A stretch of DNA of 64,000 bases from Salipiger mangrovisoli (GCF_015223355.1 NZ_JADFFK010000010.1:62001-126000); one strand, 5' to 3'; positions 11,466-26,062 are shown, numbered from the stretch's first letter. Notes: a model not told the origin generated them from the sequence alone. Translations and numbers: made by a program.

Positions 11466-13519
11466 ATGAGCGAGCCGGTCATCCTCGCGGGGTCGGCGAC
11501 CCAGCTCGGCGCGACCTTTGACGGCGATGGGGTGAATTTCGCGGTGTTTTCCGCTCATGCCGAGGCCGTCTCGCTCTGCCTTTTCGACGAGGATGGCACG
11601 GAAACCCACCGCCTGCCCCTGCCCGAGCGCGACGGGGATGTCTGGCACGGGCGCGTGCCCGGCCTGACTCCGGGCCAGCACTACGGTTTGCGCGTTGACG
11701 GCCCATTCCAGCCGAAGCAGGGCCACCGCTTCAACCCCCACAAGCTGCTGATCGATCCCTACGCCCGGCGTCTCACAGGGCACCCGGTGTGGAACGACGC
11801 GCTCTACGGCGGGCTCGAGACCCGCAACACCGCCGACAGCGCGCCCTACATGCCCAAGGGCGTGGTGGTGGACACGAGTTTCGACTGGGGCGGCACCCAG
11901 CCGCCGGACACGCGGCTTGCCAAGAGCGTGATCTACGAGGCGCACGTGAAGGGCCTCACCCAGCGTTTTCCGGGTGCCGAGCATCCGGGAAAATTCCTCG
12001 GCATCGCCTCGGACCCTGTGCTGGACTACCTGACCGACCTCGGCATCACCGCCATCGAGCTGCTGCCTGTGCAGGCCTTCCTCAACGACAGGTTTCTTGT
12101 CGACAAGGGGCTGCGCAATTACTGGGGCTACCAGACGCTGGGCTTCTTCGCGCCCGATCCGCGCTACCTCGACCAGGGCGCGCTCTGGGAGTTCCAGCAC
12201 ATGGTCGCCCGGCTGCACGCCGCCGGGATCGAGGTCATTCTCGACGTGGTCTACAACCACAGCGGCGAGGGCGACGAGCACGGTCCGACACTCAGCTTCC
12301 GGGGCCTGGACAACGCCAGCTACTATCGCCTGCCCGAGGACCGGCGCCTCTACATCAACGACACCGGCACAGGCAATACGCTCAACATCGACCACCCGAT
12401 GGTGCTGCGCATGGTGATGGACAGCCTGCGCTACTGGGCGACGACCATGGGTGTGGACGGGTTCCGCTTCGACCTCTGCTCGACGCTCGGCCGCACACCG
12501 CAGGGCTTCGACCGCAACTCAGCCTTCTTCAAGGCGCTGCGCCAGGATCCGGTGCTGGCAGGCAAGAAGCTGATCGCCGAGCCATGGGACATCGGGCCGG
12601 GCGGCTATCAGCTCGGGGCCTACCCGCCGCCCTTCAGCGAATGGAACGACCAGTACCGCGACGGCGTGCGGCGCTTCTGGCGCGGCGATCTGGGGCATGT
12701 GCCGGTGATGGCCGACCGGATCACCGGCTCGGCCGGGCTGTTCGATCATTCTGGGCGCAATGCCACCGCTTCGGTCAACCTGCTCACCGCCCATGACGGC
12801 TTCACCCTGATGGACGTGGTCTCCTACAACCATCGCCACAACCAGGCGAACGGCGAGAACAACCGCGACGGCCACGGCGAGAACCATTCGGACAACATGG
12901 GCGTCGAAGGGCCTACCGAGGATCCCGCGATCCTCGACGCCCGCGCGCTGCGTCGCCGCAACCTGATGGCGACGCTGCTGCTGAGCCAGGGCACACCGAT
13001 GATCCTTGCGGGCGACGAGATCGGCAACTCGCAGGGCGGCAACAACAACGCCTACGCGCAGGACAACGAGACCGGCTGGATCGACTGGGACAGCCGCGAC
13101 GACGCCTTCCATGCCTTCACCCGCAAGCTCATCGCCTTTCGCAAGGTCCATCCGATCCTGCGCCAGCGCCGCTACCTGCACTCGCGCCCGCGCCGGGTCG
13201 ACGGGGTGCCCGATCTTTTCTGGTGGCGTGCCGACGGGCAGGAGATGACCCGCGCCGACTGGACCAACGGCCATCTCAAGGTGCTCTGCGCCGAATTCCG
13301 CATGGCCTCGGGCACGCCGCTTTACAAGCAGCGCGAGGAAGCCATGTACATCGCCCTGAACGCCGGCGACGCGGTCGAGCTGACCCTGCCCCGGCCGGGC
13401 GACGGCTACGTCTGGGTGCGCCACATCGACACCGCCGCGCCCGAGGCGGCACCGCTGCGCCTTGGCGGGACGGTGACGCTGGCGGCAAATTCGGTCCTGC
13501 TGCTGGCAGAGGAGCCCTG

Positions 13520-13520
<1 letters not shown>
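11466..13520 (+). CDS. glgX: Glycogen debranching enzyme GlgX
   Basis: 684 residues. An N-terminal CBM48 (VNFAVFSAHAEAVSLCLFD) precedes a GH13 barrel with the nucleophile in GFRFDLCST (about D336), acid/base in LIAEPWDIGPGGYQLG (about E372) and the AHDGFTLMDVVSYNHRHN segment. It hydrolyses alpha-1,6 branches, mainly short ones left by phosphorylase. A GAGG ribosome site overlaps the end of glgA. The stop shares a base with the malQ start (TGATG), linking debranching with the maltodextrin enzyme. Confidence 0.95.
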
Positions 13521-17019
<3,499 letters not shown>

Positions 17020-17034
17020 TCGGAATACAAGATT

Positions 17035-17925
17035 ATGGATACCCTTCGCGCCATCGCCCTGATGGTGCTTGGCATGGCGTTGCTGGCCCTCAGCGACGCC
17101 TTCATCAAGCTGTCCTCGCTGCAGGCACCCTCCGGACAGGTGATGATGGCCATCGGCCTTGGTGGCTGCTGCGTCTTCCTGATCCTCGCCCGGATCAAGA
17201 AGATGCCGCTGCGCCGTGCCGATGCGCTGAATCCCAAGGTTCTCTGGCGCAACATCTTCGAGATGATCGGCGGGCTCGGGATGATCGTCGGCCTGTCCCA
17301 TATTCCGCTGTCGGTGATGGCGGCGATCATGCAGACCGCGCCGCTGGCCGTGACCCTGGGCGCGGCGCTCTTTCTCGGCGAGAACGTCGGCTGGCGGCGA
17401 TGGTCGGCGATCGGCGTCGGTCTGGTCGGGATGCTGATGGTGATCCGCCCGTTTGGCACCGCCTTCACCGGCTGGGAAATCTTCGCGGTCACCGGGGTCA
17501 TCGGCCTGGCCGCCCGCGATCTGGTGACCCGCACCCTGCCCGCCGCCATCCCTTCGGTGGTGGTCTCGGCCTGGGGCATGGCCTCGATCGTGCCGGTCGG
17601 CCTCGTGCTGCTGCTGGTCTCGGGCCGCGCGCCGGTCTTCACGTTGCCCGCCCTGGCGCCGATGGCCGCCGCAATCGCGGTCACCGCGGGGGGCTATCTT
17701 GCGGTGACCAACGCCATGCGCATGGCCGAGGTCGCGGCGGTCTCGCCCTTCCGCTACACGCGGCTGATCTTCACCGCGAGCCTTGGCATGCTGATCTTCG
17801 GAGAGCGCCCCGACGGCTGGACCTATGCCGGGGCCGCGCTGATCCTCGCCGCCGGGCTCTACACCTTCGTGCGCGAGCACCGGCTGGCCCGCGCGCGGCA
17901 GCGGGACGTGAACCGGGGGCTCTGA
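17035..17925 (+). CDS. DMT-superfamily (EamA) transporter
   Basis: 296 residues with about ten hydrophobic helices and the two-fold EamA repeat (for example IPLSVMAAIMQTAPLAVTLG in repeat one and ALILAAGLYTFVREH at the end). It is an inner-membrane exporter or permease of unknown substrate. The start lies 15 bp after pgm, so read-through from the glg operon is possible, but no functional link can be shown. A hairpin overlaps its stop codon. Confidence 0.85.
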   Translation: MDTLRAIALMVLGMALLALSDAFIKLSSLQAPSGQVMMAIGLGGCCVFLILARIKKMPLRRADALNPKVLWRNIFEMIGGLGMIVGLSHIPLSVMAAIMQTAPLAVTLGAALFLGENVGWRRWSAIGVGLVGMLMVIRPFGTAFTGWEIFAVTGVIGLAARDLVTRTLPAAIPSVVVSAWGMASIVPVGLVLLLVSGRAPVFTLPALAPMAAAIAVTAGGYLAVTNAMRMAEVAAVSPFRYTRLIFTASLGMLIFGERPDGWTYAGAALILAAGLYTFVREHRLARARQRDVNRGL

Positions 17926-17933
17926 GCCCCCGG
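17913..17933. terminator. Hairpin at the stop codon of the DMT transporter
   Basis: CCGGGGGCT and AGCCCCCGG form a 9-bp stem with a 3-nt loop that contains part of the stop codon. There is no T-run. It lies between two convergent genes and may stop transcription from either side or stabilise mRNA ends. Confidence 0.5.
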
Positions 17934-17941
17934 ATATCGCC

Positions 17942-19129
17942 CTACCCGCCCACGACCTCGATCCCCGGCGCCGTCACGCTGTTCGCGGCATCCACCGAGA
18001 CCGTCTCGCGGGTGCGCGGCAGCGCCTCGGGCATCTCTCGCTGGATCCAGGTGATCAGCTTCTCGCGGATCTCGCAGCGCAAGTCATAGGTGCGCGGCGC
18101 GTTGCGCGCCGAGGCGAGGATGCGGATCTCCATCACCCGCTCGCGGAAGTCATTGACCTGCAGGTGGCAGACGTTCCCGTCCCAGAGCGCGCTCTCGCGG
18201 CAGATCTCGTTCATCCTGTCGCGGATCCTCTGGATGTCGGCGCAATGATCGAGATAGAGCAGCACCCCGCCGATCAGCGACGCGCCGTCCCGAGTCCAGT
18301 TCTGGAACGGCTGCTCGATGAAGTAGCTGAGCGGCACGATCAGCCGCCGCCAGTCCCAGATCTTGATCACCACGTAGGTGCCGGTGATCTCCTCGATCCA
18401 GCCCCATTCGCCCTCGACGATCACCGCGTCGTCGATGCGGATCGGCTGGGTGATGGCGAGCTGGATGCCGGCGATCAGGTTCTTCAGCACCGGCTGGAAG
18501 GCGAAGCCGACCACGATGCCCGCCGCCCCGGCCGAAGCCAGCAGCGAGACGCCCCATTGCCGGACCCCCGGAAAGGTCATCAGGATCGCCGAGATCGTCA
18601 CGATCAGGATCAGCCAGCCGGTCAGCCGCACGAGGATGCGGCTCTGGGTGACATGCTTGCGCGCCAGGAAATTGTCCTCGGCATCGAGCGAGAACTTCCG
18701 CAGCCGCACCGTCGTCCAGATGTTCAGCGCCGTGTGCACCACCCAGGCGACAAGGATGATGAAGGCGATCAGCAGCGCGTGTTGCGCAAGATCGCGCCAG
18801 ACCGCATCCAGCGGCGCCACCGCCACGCCGATCGCCAGAAAGAACACCACCAGCCCCATCCGCAACGGCCTTCGTGTGCGCGACACGAGACTGCGCCAGA
18901 AGAGATCGCGCTTCGCCACCATCCGGGTCAGGATGCCGAACACCAGCCGGTAGGCCAGCACTCCGACGAGGAAGGCCACCGCCAGCACCGCCGCGGGCAT
19001 GACCCATCCCGGCAGCACCGGGATGATCGCCTCTACCGCCTCGGAAAAATCCGCCACCTGCTGCTCGAGCTGGTCCAGCTCGGAAATCTCGGCCACCTGC
19101 TGGCCGATCTCGCTCAGTTCTTCTTCCAT
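17942..19129 (-). CDS. MscS-family mechanosensitive channel (short form)
   Basis: 395 residues from the chosen ATG at 19129. An acidic, coiled-coil-like N-terminus (EEELSEIGQQVAEIS) is followed by about four or five membrane helices and the MscS pore/beta domain, including FAFQPVLKNLIAGIQLAI, DDAVIVEGEWGWIEEI and RRLIVPLSYFIEQPFQNW. It would open under membrane tension to relieve osmotic shock. The frame extends 33 codons upstream to 19228; 19129 was preferred because the extra sequence looks non-membrane and basic, but the ribosome site is not decisive. Convergent with the DMT gene. Confidence 0.85.
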   Translation of the reverse strand: MEEELSEIGQQVAEISELDQLEQQVADFSEAVEAIIPVLPGWVMPAAVLAVAFLVGVLAYRLVFGILTRMVAKRDLFWRSLVSRTRRPLRMGLVVFFLAIGVAVAPLDAVWRDLAQHALLIAFIILVAWVVHTALNIWTTVRLRKFSLDAEDNFLARKHVTQSRILVRLTGWLILIVTISAILMTFPGVRQWGVSLLASAGAAGIVVGFAFQPVLKNLIAGIQLAITQPIRIDDAVIVEGEWGWIEEITGTYVVIKIWDWRRLIVPLSYFIEQPFQNWTRDGASLIGGVLLYLDHCADIQRIRDRMNEICRESALWDGNVCHLQVNDFRERVMEIRILASARNAPRTYDLRCEIREKLITWIQREMPEALPRTRETVSVDAANSVTAPGIEVVGG

Positions 19130-19268
19130 GCACCATGTCCGCGCGGCACCGTCCTCCCCTCGGCACCCCTGCGCGGCCTTTCCTGCTGTCCATTGCCCGT
19201 GCGTCTGCAGAAAAAACCTAGGGGGCATTTCCGGCAGGGCAAAAAACTATGCTGCACGAACATGTGGT

Positions 19269-19282
19269 TGTTAGCGCAACCC
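19269..19282. promoter_or_regulatory. TTAGCGCTAA-type LacI operator 1 upstream of eno
   Basis: TGTTAGC then GCAACCC: a perfect left half of the TGTTAGC/GCTAACA palindrome and a degenerate right half. About 95 bp before the eno ATG. It resembles the elements before gap and zwf in this window. Confidence 0.5.
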
Positions 19283-19297
19283 CATGGGAACAGGCAC

Positions 19298-19311
19298 TGT
19301 TAGCGTTACCG
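19298..19311. promoter_or_regulatory. TTAGCGCTAA-type LacI operator 2 upstream of eno
   Basis: TGTTAGC then GTTACCG, a second perfect left half 29 bp after the first in the same orientation. The near three-turn spacing would put two bound dimers on one face of the helix. Confidence 0.5.
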
Positions 19312-19344
19312 TGATTATTTACTTCTGCTTCGCCCCTGTTATAG

Positions 19345-20655
<1,311 letters not shown>

Positions 20656-20676
20656 GCCGCGACGCTCCGAAACTCG

Positions 20677-20706
20677 AAGGGCGGGGACATGTTCCCCGCC
20701 CTTTTG
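20677..20706 (+). terminator. Rho-independent terminator of eno
   Basis: Perfect 11-bp stem AAGGGCGGGGA / TCCCCGCCCTT with a 5-nt loop followed by TTTTG, 22 bp after the eno stop. Confidence 0.85.
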
Positions 20707-20728
20707 TCATTCGAGCCGTCGCCCGGCG

Positions 20729-20751
20729 CTTCTTCTCTTTTCAAATACGCC
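20729..20751 (-). repeat. Tail part of the dispersed palindromic repeat, truncated
   Basis: CTTCTTCTCTTTTCAAATACG is the reverse complement of the CGTATTTGGAAAGAGAAG tail seen at 24118-24174, with one change. The GC-rich part of the unit is missing here. Confidence 0.6.
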
Positions 20752-20784
20752 CTGTTCCGACGGCGCCATGAGCGGGAGGCCCGG

Positions 20785-20846
20785 AGGGGGGCTCTGCCCC
20801 CGTCCGCTGCGCGGACTCCCCCGGGATACTTGGGCCTAGAAGAAAG
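20785..20846 (+). repeat. Dispersed palindromic repeat copy (GATACTTGGGCC type)
   Basis: Two GC-rich hairpins (GGGGGGCTCTGCCCCC and GTCCGCTGCGCGGAC), then CCCCCGGGATACTTGGGCC and a TAGAAGAAAGG tail. It lies directly at the 3' end of zapA and matches the copies at 41190-41330 in layout. Confidence 0.7.
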
Positions 20847-20848
20847 GC

Positions 20849-21271
20849 TCAGGAGGCGCTTTTCTCCTCGACCGCCTCGGCCAGCGCCTCGGCGCGGGCG
20901 GCAAGTTCGGCCATGGCCTCGGTCACGCTGCGCGGGATCACCGGCACCTCGACGCGCTCGGCCTCGGGTGGCGGCGCATCGCGCAGGGCGCGCACCTCGG
21001 ACGCCATGGCGGCGATACGCTCCTCGGCGTCGCGCAGACGGTCCTCGGTCTCGCGCAGGCGATCCTCGAGCCCGGCGGTCTTGTCGGCCAGCATCAGCCC
21101 GGCCATCAGCAGCATCCGCGCCTCGGGCATGCGGCCAATCTGGCCGACCAGCACCTGCGCCTCGGTGTCGAGCATGCGCGCGGCGGCCTGAAGATACTGT
21201 TCCTCGCCCTCCTGGCAGGCCACCTCGAAGCTGCGGCCGCCGATCAGGATTTCGACTTCGATCTGCGACAT
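20849..21271 (-). CDS. zapA: Cell division protein ZapA
   Basis: 140 residues. The N-terminal ZapA domain (QIEVEILIGGRSFEVACQEG, then ARMLDTEAQVLVGQ and RMLLMAGLMLADK) is followed by a long coiled coil rich in ERLRD-type heptads. It binds and bundles FtsZ filaments. The start at 21271 shares its A with the stop of the upstream gene (TGATG); a GTG one codon earlier is possible. The pairing with an upstream coiled-coil gene matches the alphaproteobacterial zapA/zauP arrangement. Confidence 0.88.
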   Translation of the reverse strand: MSQIEVEILIGGRSFEVACQEGEEQYLQAAARMLDTEAQVLVGQIGRMPEARMLLMAGLMLADKTAGLEDRLRETEDRLRDAEERIAAMASEVRALRDAPPPEAERVEVPVIPRSVTEAMAELAARAEALAEAVEEKSAS

Positions 21272-21765
21272 CACAGCGCCTCCGGGGTCAGGGCCGCGGT
21301 CAGCCCGGCGAGCAGCGCCCGCGCCTCCGCGGTTTCCACGCCGCGCGCGGCGCGCAGCGACTCGAGTTCGGCCAGCATGGCCTGGTTGATCAGATGCGGC
21401 TCGCCCAGCCCGGCCTCGAGCGCGGCGCGCATCTCGGCCTGGGAGCGCATCAGCATGTCATTGGCCTGGCGCAGGCGCTGAAGTTCGCCGTCGAGCGCTG
21501 CCATCGCCTGGCGCTGCTCGGCCTGCGCCGCGCCGCCGGCGGGCCGGTTCTGCGGATTTTCCAGCTGCGCGTGCAACTGGCGCAGCCGCTCCTCGAGCTG
21601 CGCGTTGGCCATGCGTTCCTCGTCCAGCGCACCGCGCAGCGCCGCGATCTCGGCCGGGCCGCCCTCGGCCCCGCCAGGCTGCGCCGACCCCAGCGCCTCG
21701 ACCCCGGTCGAGATGCGGTCAAACGCGCGGGTGATCCTGGAGTGCAACTCGTCGATCTGGCTCAT
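21271..21765 (-). CDS. ZauP-like coiled-coil divisome protein
   Basis: 164 residues, almost entirely predicted coiled coil: ALRGALDEERMANAQLEERL, HAQLENPQNR and ELQRLRQANDMLMRSQAEM. The start at 21765 follows a GGGACGCAGG sequence. Position immediately upstream of and coupled to zapA, plus its coiled-coil nature, fit ZauP, the ZapA partner known from Caulobacter; the name is inferred from context, not from recognised sequence identity. Confidence 0.65.
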   Translation of the reverse strand: MSQIDELHSRITRAFDRISTGVEALGSAQPGGAEGGPAEIAALRGALDEERMANAQLEERLRQLHAQLENPQNRPAGGAAQAEQRQAMAALDGELQRLRQANDMLMRSQAEMRAALEAGLGEPHLINQAMLAELESLRAARGVETAEARALLAGLTAALTPEAL

Positions 21766-22084
21766 CCTGCGTCCCTTGTTCCTTGCCTTGCGTCCGGCGG
21801 TGCCTCGCAGCATCCTCGGATTGCGACCCGCCGGTCCGTGCCGGAGCCCCGTGCCGCCAGCCTGCCCGGCCCGCCTATACCAAAGAGATCGGAAAGGCGA
21901 ATCAATGCCTTCCGCTTCCGGCTGAGGATATCAAGCGGGCCGGGAAATTGCTCGCCATAAGTTCCAATACCTTACGGACCGTGCTTCATCCTGCGCGTGA
22001 CGGGATGCGCCCGCAATACTTGAACTTATCACCAGCGCTGCTATTGAGCCCGCTGACAGGCTTCCGGCAAGAGGACAAAGCCCC
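21766..22084. other. Intergenic divergent region between zauP-like gene and tkt
   Basis: 319 bp with no convincing gene. It must hold the two divergent promoters. The minus strand contains GGTATAGGCGGGCC near the zapA side; on the tkt side there is only an AT-richer stretch at about 22018-22050 and a GAGGA ribosome site. No TTAGCGCTAA element was found here, unlike eno and gap. Confidence 0.5.
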
Positions 22085-24103
22085 GTGGACATTTCTGCAC
22101 TCAAGGCCAAGAACCCCGACCATTGGACCCGCGCCTGCGCGATCCGCGCGCTGACGCTGGACGCGGTGACGGCGGCGAATTCCGGCCACTCCGGCATGCC
22201 CATCGGCATGGCCGACGTGGCCACCGTGCTTTACGCCAAGCACCTGAAATTCGATGCCAAGAACCCGAAGTGGGCGGACCGCGACCGGTTCATCCTCTCG
22301 GCCGGCCACGGCTCGATGCTGCTCTACTCGCTGCTCTATCTTGCCGGTGACCCGCAGATCACCCTCGACGAGGTGAAGAACTTCCGCCAATGGGGCGCCC
22401 GCACCGCCGGCCACCCGGAAAACTTCCACGCCGACGCCATCGAGACCACCACCGGTCCGCTCGGCCAGGGCATCGCAACCGCCGTGGGCTTCGCCATGGG
22501 CGAGGAAATCCTGCGCGCGCGCTTCGGCAAGAAGGTCGTGGATCACCACACCTATGTCATCGCCGGCGACGGCTGCCTGATGGAGGGCGTCAGCCAGGAG
22601 GCGATCACCCTCGCCGGCCGCTACGCCCTCGGCAAGCTCGTCGTCTTCTGGGACAACAACGGCATCACCATCGACGGCAAGGTCGAGCTGTCGGACAAGA
22701 CCGACCAGGTGACGCGCTTCCGCTCGGCAGGCTGGGAGGTCATCGAGATCGACGGCCATGACCCCGAGGCGATCGACGCGGCCATCACGGCGGCGAAGAA
22801 GAGCGCGCAGCCGACGATGATCGCCTGCAAGACGCACATCGCCCTCGGCCACGCCGCGCAGGACACCTCCAAGGGTCACGGCGCGCTGACCAATGCCGAG
22901 CAGAACACCGCGGCCAAGCAGAACTGGGGCTGGGCCTATGGCCCGTTCGAGGTGCCCGCCGAGGTGAAGAGCTGGTGGGAAGAGGTCGGCAGCCGCGGCG
23001 CCGCCGACCGCGCCGAGTGGGAAGAGCGCTTCGCCGCCCTGTCGGACAGCCGCCAGAAGGACTTCACCCGTCAGCAGGACGGCGACGCGCCGAAGAAGCT
23101 CTCGGCGGTGATCCGCGCGCTGAAGAAGCAGATCAGCGAGGAAGGCCCGAAGGTCGCCACCCGCAAGAGCTCGGAAATGGTGCTCGAGGTGGTCAACCCG
23201 ATCATGCCCGAGACCGTGGGCGGCTCGGCCGACCTCACCGGCTCGAACAACACCAAGACCGGTGACCTCGGCGTCTTCGACGTCGACAGCCGCAAGGGCC
23301 GCTACGTCTACTGGGGCATCCGCGAGCACGGCATGGCGGCGGCGATGAACGGCATGGCGCTGCACGGCGGCCTGCGCCCCTACGGCGGCACCTTCATGGC
23401 CTTCACCGACTACGCGCGCCCGGCGATGCGCCTCGCCGCGCTGATGCAGATCCCGACGGTCTTCGTGATGACCCACGATTCCATCGGCCTGGGTGAAGAC
23501 GGCCCGACGCACCAGCCGGTCGAGCACCTGGCGATCAGCCGCGCGACGCCGAACACGCTGGTGTTCCGCCCGGCCGACACCGTCGAGACCGCGGAAGCCT
23601 GGGAAGTGGCGCTGACCCAGAAGGGCACGCCCTCGGTGCTGTCGCTGACCCGCCAGAACCTGCCGACCGTGCGCCGCGAGCACAAGACCAACAACCTCAC
23701 CTCGAAGGGCGCCTACGTGCTGGCCGAGGCCGAGGGCAAGCGCCAGGCGATCCTGATCGCCACCGGCTCGGAGGTCGAGATCGCACTCGCTGCGCGGGAC
23801 GCTCTGCAGGCCGAGGGCATCGGCACCCGCGTCGTCTCCATGCCCTGCATGGAGCTCTTTGCCCAGCAGGACGAAGCCTACCGCAAGCGCGTGCTGCCCG
23901 CGGGCCCCGTGCGCGTCGGCGTCGAGGCGGCCACCCGCCATGGCGGCTGGGACCGCTGGCTGCTCGGCGAGCGCGGCCGCGAGGCCAAGCAGGACTTCGT
24001 CGGCATGGACAGCTTCGGTGCCTCGGCCCCGGCGGAAGTGCTCTACGAGAAGTTCGGCATCACCGCGCAGAACGTGGTGGCGAAGGTCAAGGCGCTGCTC
24101 TGA
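22085..24103 (+). CDS. tkt: Transketolase
   Basis: 672 residues, full length. The start is a GTG preceded by GAGGA. Thiamine-diphosphate binding is visible as [13 protein letters not shown] and following [12 protein letters not shown], with the transketolase motif around [13 protein letters not shown]. It transfers two-carbon units in the non-oxidative pentose-phosphate route and supplies erythrose 4-phosphate. Followed by a palindromic repeat and a strong terminator. Confidence 0.97.
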   Translation: MDISALKAKNPDHWTRACAIRALTLDAVTAANSGHSGMPIGMADVATVLYAKHLKFDAKNPKWADRDRFILSAGHGSMLLYSLLYLAGDPQITLDEVKNFRQWGARTAGHPENFHADAIETTTGPLGQGIATAVGFAMGEEILRARFGKKVVDHHTYVIAGDGCLMEGVSQEAITLAGRYALGKLVVFWDNNGITIDGKVELSDKTDQVTRFRSAGWEVIEIDGHDPEAIDAAITAAKKSAQPTMIACKTHIALGHAAQDTSKGHGALTNAEQNTAAKQNWGWAYGPFEVPAEVKSWWEEVGSRGAADRAEWEERFAALSDSRQKDFTRQQDGDAPKKLSAVIRALKKQISEEGPKVATRKSSEMVLEVVNPIMPETVGGSADLTGSNNTKTGDLGVFDVDSRKGRYVYWGIREHGMAAAMNGMALHGGLRPYGGTFMAFTDYARPAMRLAALMQIPTVFVMTHDSIGLGEDGPTHQPVEHLAISRATPNTLVFRPADTVETAEAWEVALTQKGTPSVLSLTRQNLPTVRREHKTNNLTSKGAYVLAEAEGKRQAILIATGSEVEIALAARDALQAEGIGTRVVSMPCMELFAQQDEAYRKRVLPAGPVRVGVEAATRHGGWDRWLLGERGREAKQDFVGMDSFGASAPAEVLYEKFGITAQNVVAKVKALL

Positions 24104-24117
24104 TCCGCACGCGGCAA

Positions 24118-24174
24118 GGGGGCGCTGCCCCCTCGCCCTTCGGGCTCACCCCCGGCGTATTTGGAAAGAGAAGA
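24118..24174 (+). repeat. Dispersed palindromic repeat copy (CGTATTTGGAAAG type)
   Basis: Hairpin GGGGGCGCTGCCCCC, second hairpin GCCCTTCGGGC, then CCCCCGGCGTATTTGG and an AAAGAGAAGA tail, 14 bp after the tkt stop. Same architecture as the copies near 20.8, 41.2 and 46.2 kb. Confidence 0.75.
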
Positions 24175-24180
24175 CTAACG

Positions 24181-24209
24181 AAGGGCGCCTCTGCCGGGGC
24201 GCCCTTTTT
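24181..24209 (+). terminator. Rho-independent terminator of tkt
   Basis: AAGGGCGCC / GGCGCCCTT, 9-bp perfect stem, then a TTTTT run. It ends 6 bp before the stop of the convergent gene at 24216. Confidence 0.85.
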
Positions 24210-24215
24210 CTGCGC

Positions 24216-24851
24216 TCAGAAGGCGGAGAGACAGCTCTCCTCGCGCAGGCAGCGCAGTTCGAGCCGGGGCTCCAGCGCGCGCTGGCCAAGCTCGCCGTTG
24301 ACGCAGCTGGCGGCGATGGTGATCGCGGGGCTTTCCGGCAAGGGCGCGCCCGGGCCGAAACTGAACCTGCGCTCCTGCTCGGCGGCGCAGCCCGGCGCAT
24401 CGAGATCACCGTCGCACGCAGCGCGCAGGGACTGGTACCAGCGCCGGCAGTGCGCCACGACGGCCTGCGGGTCATGGCCCTGTATCTCGGCGGTGCCATC
24501 GACGTAGCGACGGCCGATAGGAAAGGTCTGCCGTCGCACTCCCGCCGGGCCGGTGATCCGCACCTGGCTGACCCCGGCGTCGCACCGCGCGGTCGCGATC
24601 CAGGTTTGCGTGAGCGAGGCGGCGAGCGTGTCGGCTTCGGGCCGGACCAGCCGGGTGCCTCCGCCGGAGTCCGCCCCGACGCAGACCCAGACCGAGGCGG
24701 GCTCGGGCGGAGGCGCAAGCGACACGAAGCTGCGCCCGGTGAGGAAGGTTTCGTCGATCAGCGGCGGTGCGCCGTCACCTGCGGAGTCTTGGGCTGCCGC
24801 GGGCGGCCCCGGCAGGAGGCTCAGCAGCAGGGCAGTGAGGAGATGGCGCAT
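24216..24851 (-). CDS. Secreted cysteine-rich protein of unknown function
   Basis: 211 residues from the ATG at 24851. A signal peptide (MRHLLTALLLSLLPGPPAAA) is followed by a mature part with about nine cysteines (WVCVG, ARCDAG, AHCRRW, AACDG, PGCAAE, ASCVNG, LRCLREESCL), suggesting periplasmic disulfides. No family recognised. It lies alone between the tkt terminator and the DUF808 gene and is convergent with tkt. Confidence 0.6.
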   Translation of the reverse strand: MRHLLTALLLSLLPGPPAAAQDSAGDGAPPLIDETFLTGRSFVSLAPPPEPASVWVCVGADSGGGTRLVRPEADTLAASLTQTWIATARCDAGVSQVRITGPAGVRRQTFPIGRRYVDGTAEIQGHDPQAVVAHCRRWYQSLRAACDGDLDAPGCAAEQERRFSFGPGAPLPESPAITIAASCVNGELGQRALEPRLELRCLREESCLSAF

Positions 24852-24955
24852 GGGGACTCCGGACGGCACGGGCGGGGTTGCGTGCCCCGCTCGGCCAGCC
24901 TAGCACCTCGAGCGCCGGGTGCCATCGCCCGGAGTGCGGCGGCGTCTCGCGGCGC

Positions 24956-25921
24956 TCAGTGCGCCGCCTCTTTCTTGCGCCCGAAGAGCGGCAGGATGAT
25001 CCGCGTGACGACGGGCACGAGGATCATCCCCCAGATCACCCCGAGCACGCCGTCGACCACCGCGGTGACGGTCCAGAGCGCCGCGGGGCGCAGCTCTTCC
25101 GAGACGCCATGCGACGCGGCCTCGGCCCAGTGGTGGATGGTCTCCTCGGGCAGGTGCCAGCCCATCTCGGCGGCGGAATGCACGAGGATGGAGCCGCCGA
25201 CCCAGAGCATGGCGACGGTGCCGACCGTGGCGAGGATCTTCATCACCCAGGGCATGCCCTTGACGATGCCGCGACCGATCGAGCGGGTCACGCCGAGGCG
25301 CCCGACCTTTGCCAGCCAAAGCCCGATGTCGTCCATCTTCACGATGACCGCCACGGTGCCATAGATCCCGGCGGTGATCGCAAGGGCGACGATGCCGAGC
25401 GCCGCGGCGCGCACCCAGATCTCGGGCGCCTCGATCGCCGAGAGCGCGATGGTCATGATCTCGGCCGAAAGAATGAAATCGGTCTTGATCGCGCCCTTCA
25501 CCTTCTGCTCTTCCAGATGCGCCGGATCGGCTTTGGTCGCGGCCTTAGGGGCGCTGGCGTGGGCGCCGGGCCGCAGCACGTGCAGCACCTTTTCCGCCCC
25601 CTCGAAGCAGAGGTAGGAGCCGCCGAGGATGAGCAGCGGCGGGATCATCCAGGGCGCGAAGCTCGACAGCAGCAGCGCCAGCGGCAGCAGGATGACGATC
25701 TTGTTGAACACCGAGCCGCGGGCGATGCGCCAGATGATCGGCAGCTCGCGTTTGGCTTCGAAACCATCGACGTATTTCGGGGTGACCGCGGCGTCGTCAA
25801 TGACCACGCCCGCGGTCTTGGAGCCCGCCTTGGCGGCGCTGGCCGTGATGTCATCGACCGAAGCGGCCGCAATTTTGGCGATTCCCGCCACGTCGTCGAG
25901 AAGCGCGAGAAGTCCGCTCAT
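24956..25921 (-). CDS. DUF808 family inner-membrane protein (YedI-like)
   Basis: 321 residues starting MSGLLALLDDVAGIAKIAA, the characteristic DUF808 opening, with KTAGVVIDDAAVTPKYV and several membrane helices (IVILLPLALLLSSFAPWMI and others). Function is not established. The start at 25921 was chosen because this motif is the conserved N-terminus. The gene is divergent from gap, and the elements at 26030-26062 lie between them and could affect both. Confidence 0.85.
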   Translation of the reverse strand: MSGLLALLDDVAGIAKIAAASVDDITASAAKAGSKTAGVVIDDAAVTPKYVDGFEAKRELPIIWRIARGSVFNKIVILLPLALLLSSFAPWMIPPLLILGGSYLCFEGAEKVLHVLRPGAHASAPKAATKADPAHLEEQKVKGAIKTDFILSAEIMTIALSAIEAPEIWVRAAALGIVALAITAGIYGTVAVIVKMDDIGLWLAKVGRLGVTRSIGRGIVKGMPWVMKILATVGTVAMLWVGGSILVHSAAEMGWHLPEETIHHWAEAASHGVSEELRPAALWTVTAVVDGVLGVIWGMILVPVVTRIILPLFGRKKEAAH

Positions 25922-26029
25922 GTCCTGCTCCGTATGGTTCTGGCCCCAAGGTAATCCGCGCGCCGCGTTGCGCAAGCCTCGGGCGTGCCGTAGCGGCACT
26001 GCACAAGGTTATGCGCTATCAGCAAGTCA

Positions 26030-26062
26030 TGTTAGCGCCCGCAGCATGGTTTATCGCTAACA
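26030..26062. promoter_or_regulatory. Paired TTAGCGCTAA-type operator halves upstream of gap
   Basis: TGTTAGC at 26030-26036 and GCTAACA at 26056-26062 are exact halves of the palindrome, in opposed orientation with 19 bp between them. Each has a degenerate partner half. A third weak match, GGTTATGCGCTATCA, lies at 26008-26022. About 105-135 bp before the gap ATG. Confidence 0.5.

Noticed and set aside
13223-13519. A longer malQ starting inside glgX
   Set aside because: The extra part is the shifted frame of glgX, while the TGATG overlap start gives the conserved N-terminus.
20656-20848. A 6S RNA gene next to zapA, as found in many proteobacteria
   Set aside because: The 193-bp region is fully taken up by the eno terminator and two repeat copies; no 6S-like long hairpin with a central bubble was seen.
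24118-24209. The repeat after tkt as simply the terminator
   Set aside because: A separate stem with a T-run follows at 24181-24209, and the repeat layout recurs elsewhere without a T-run.
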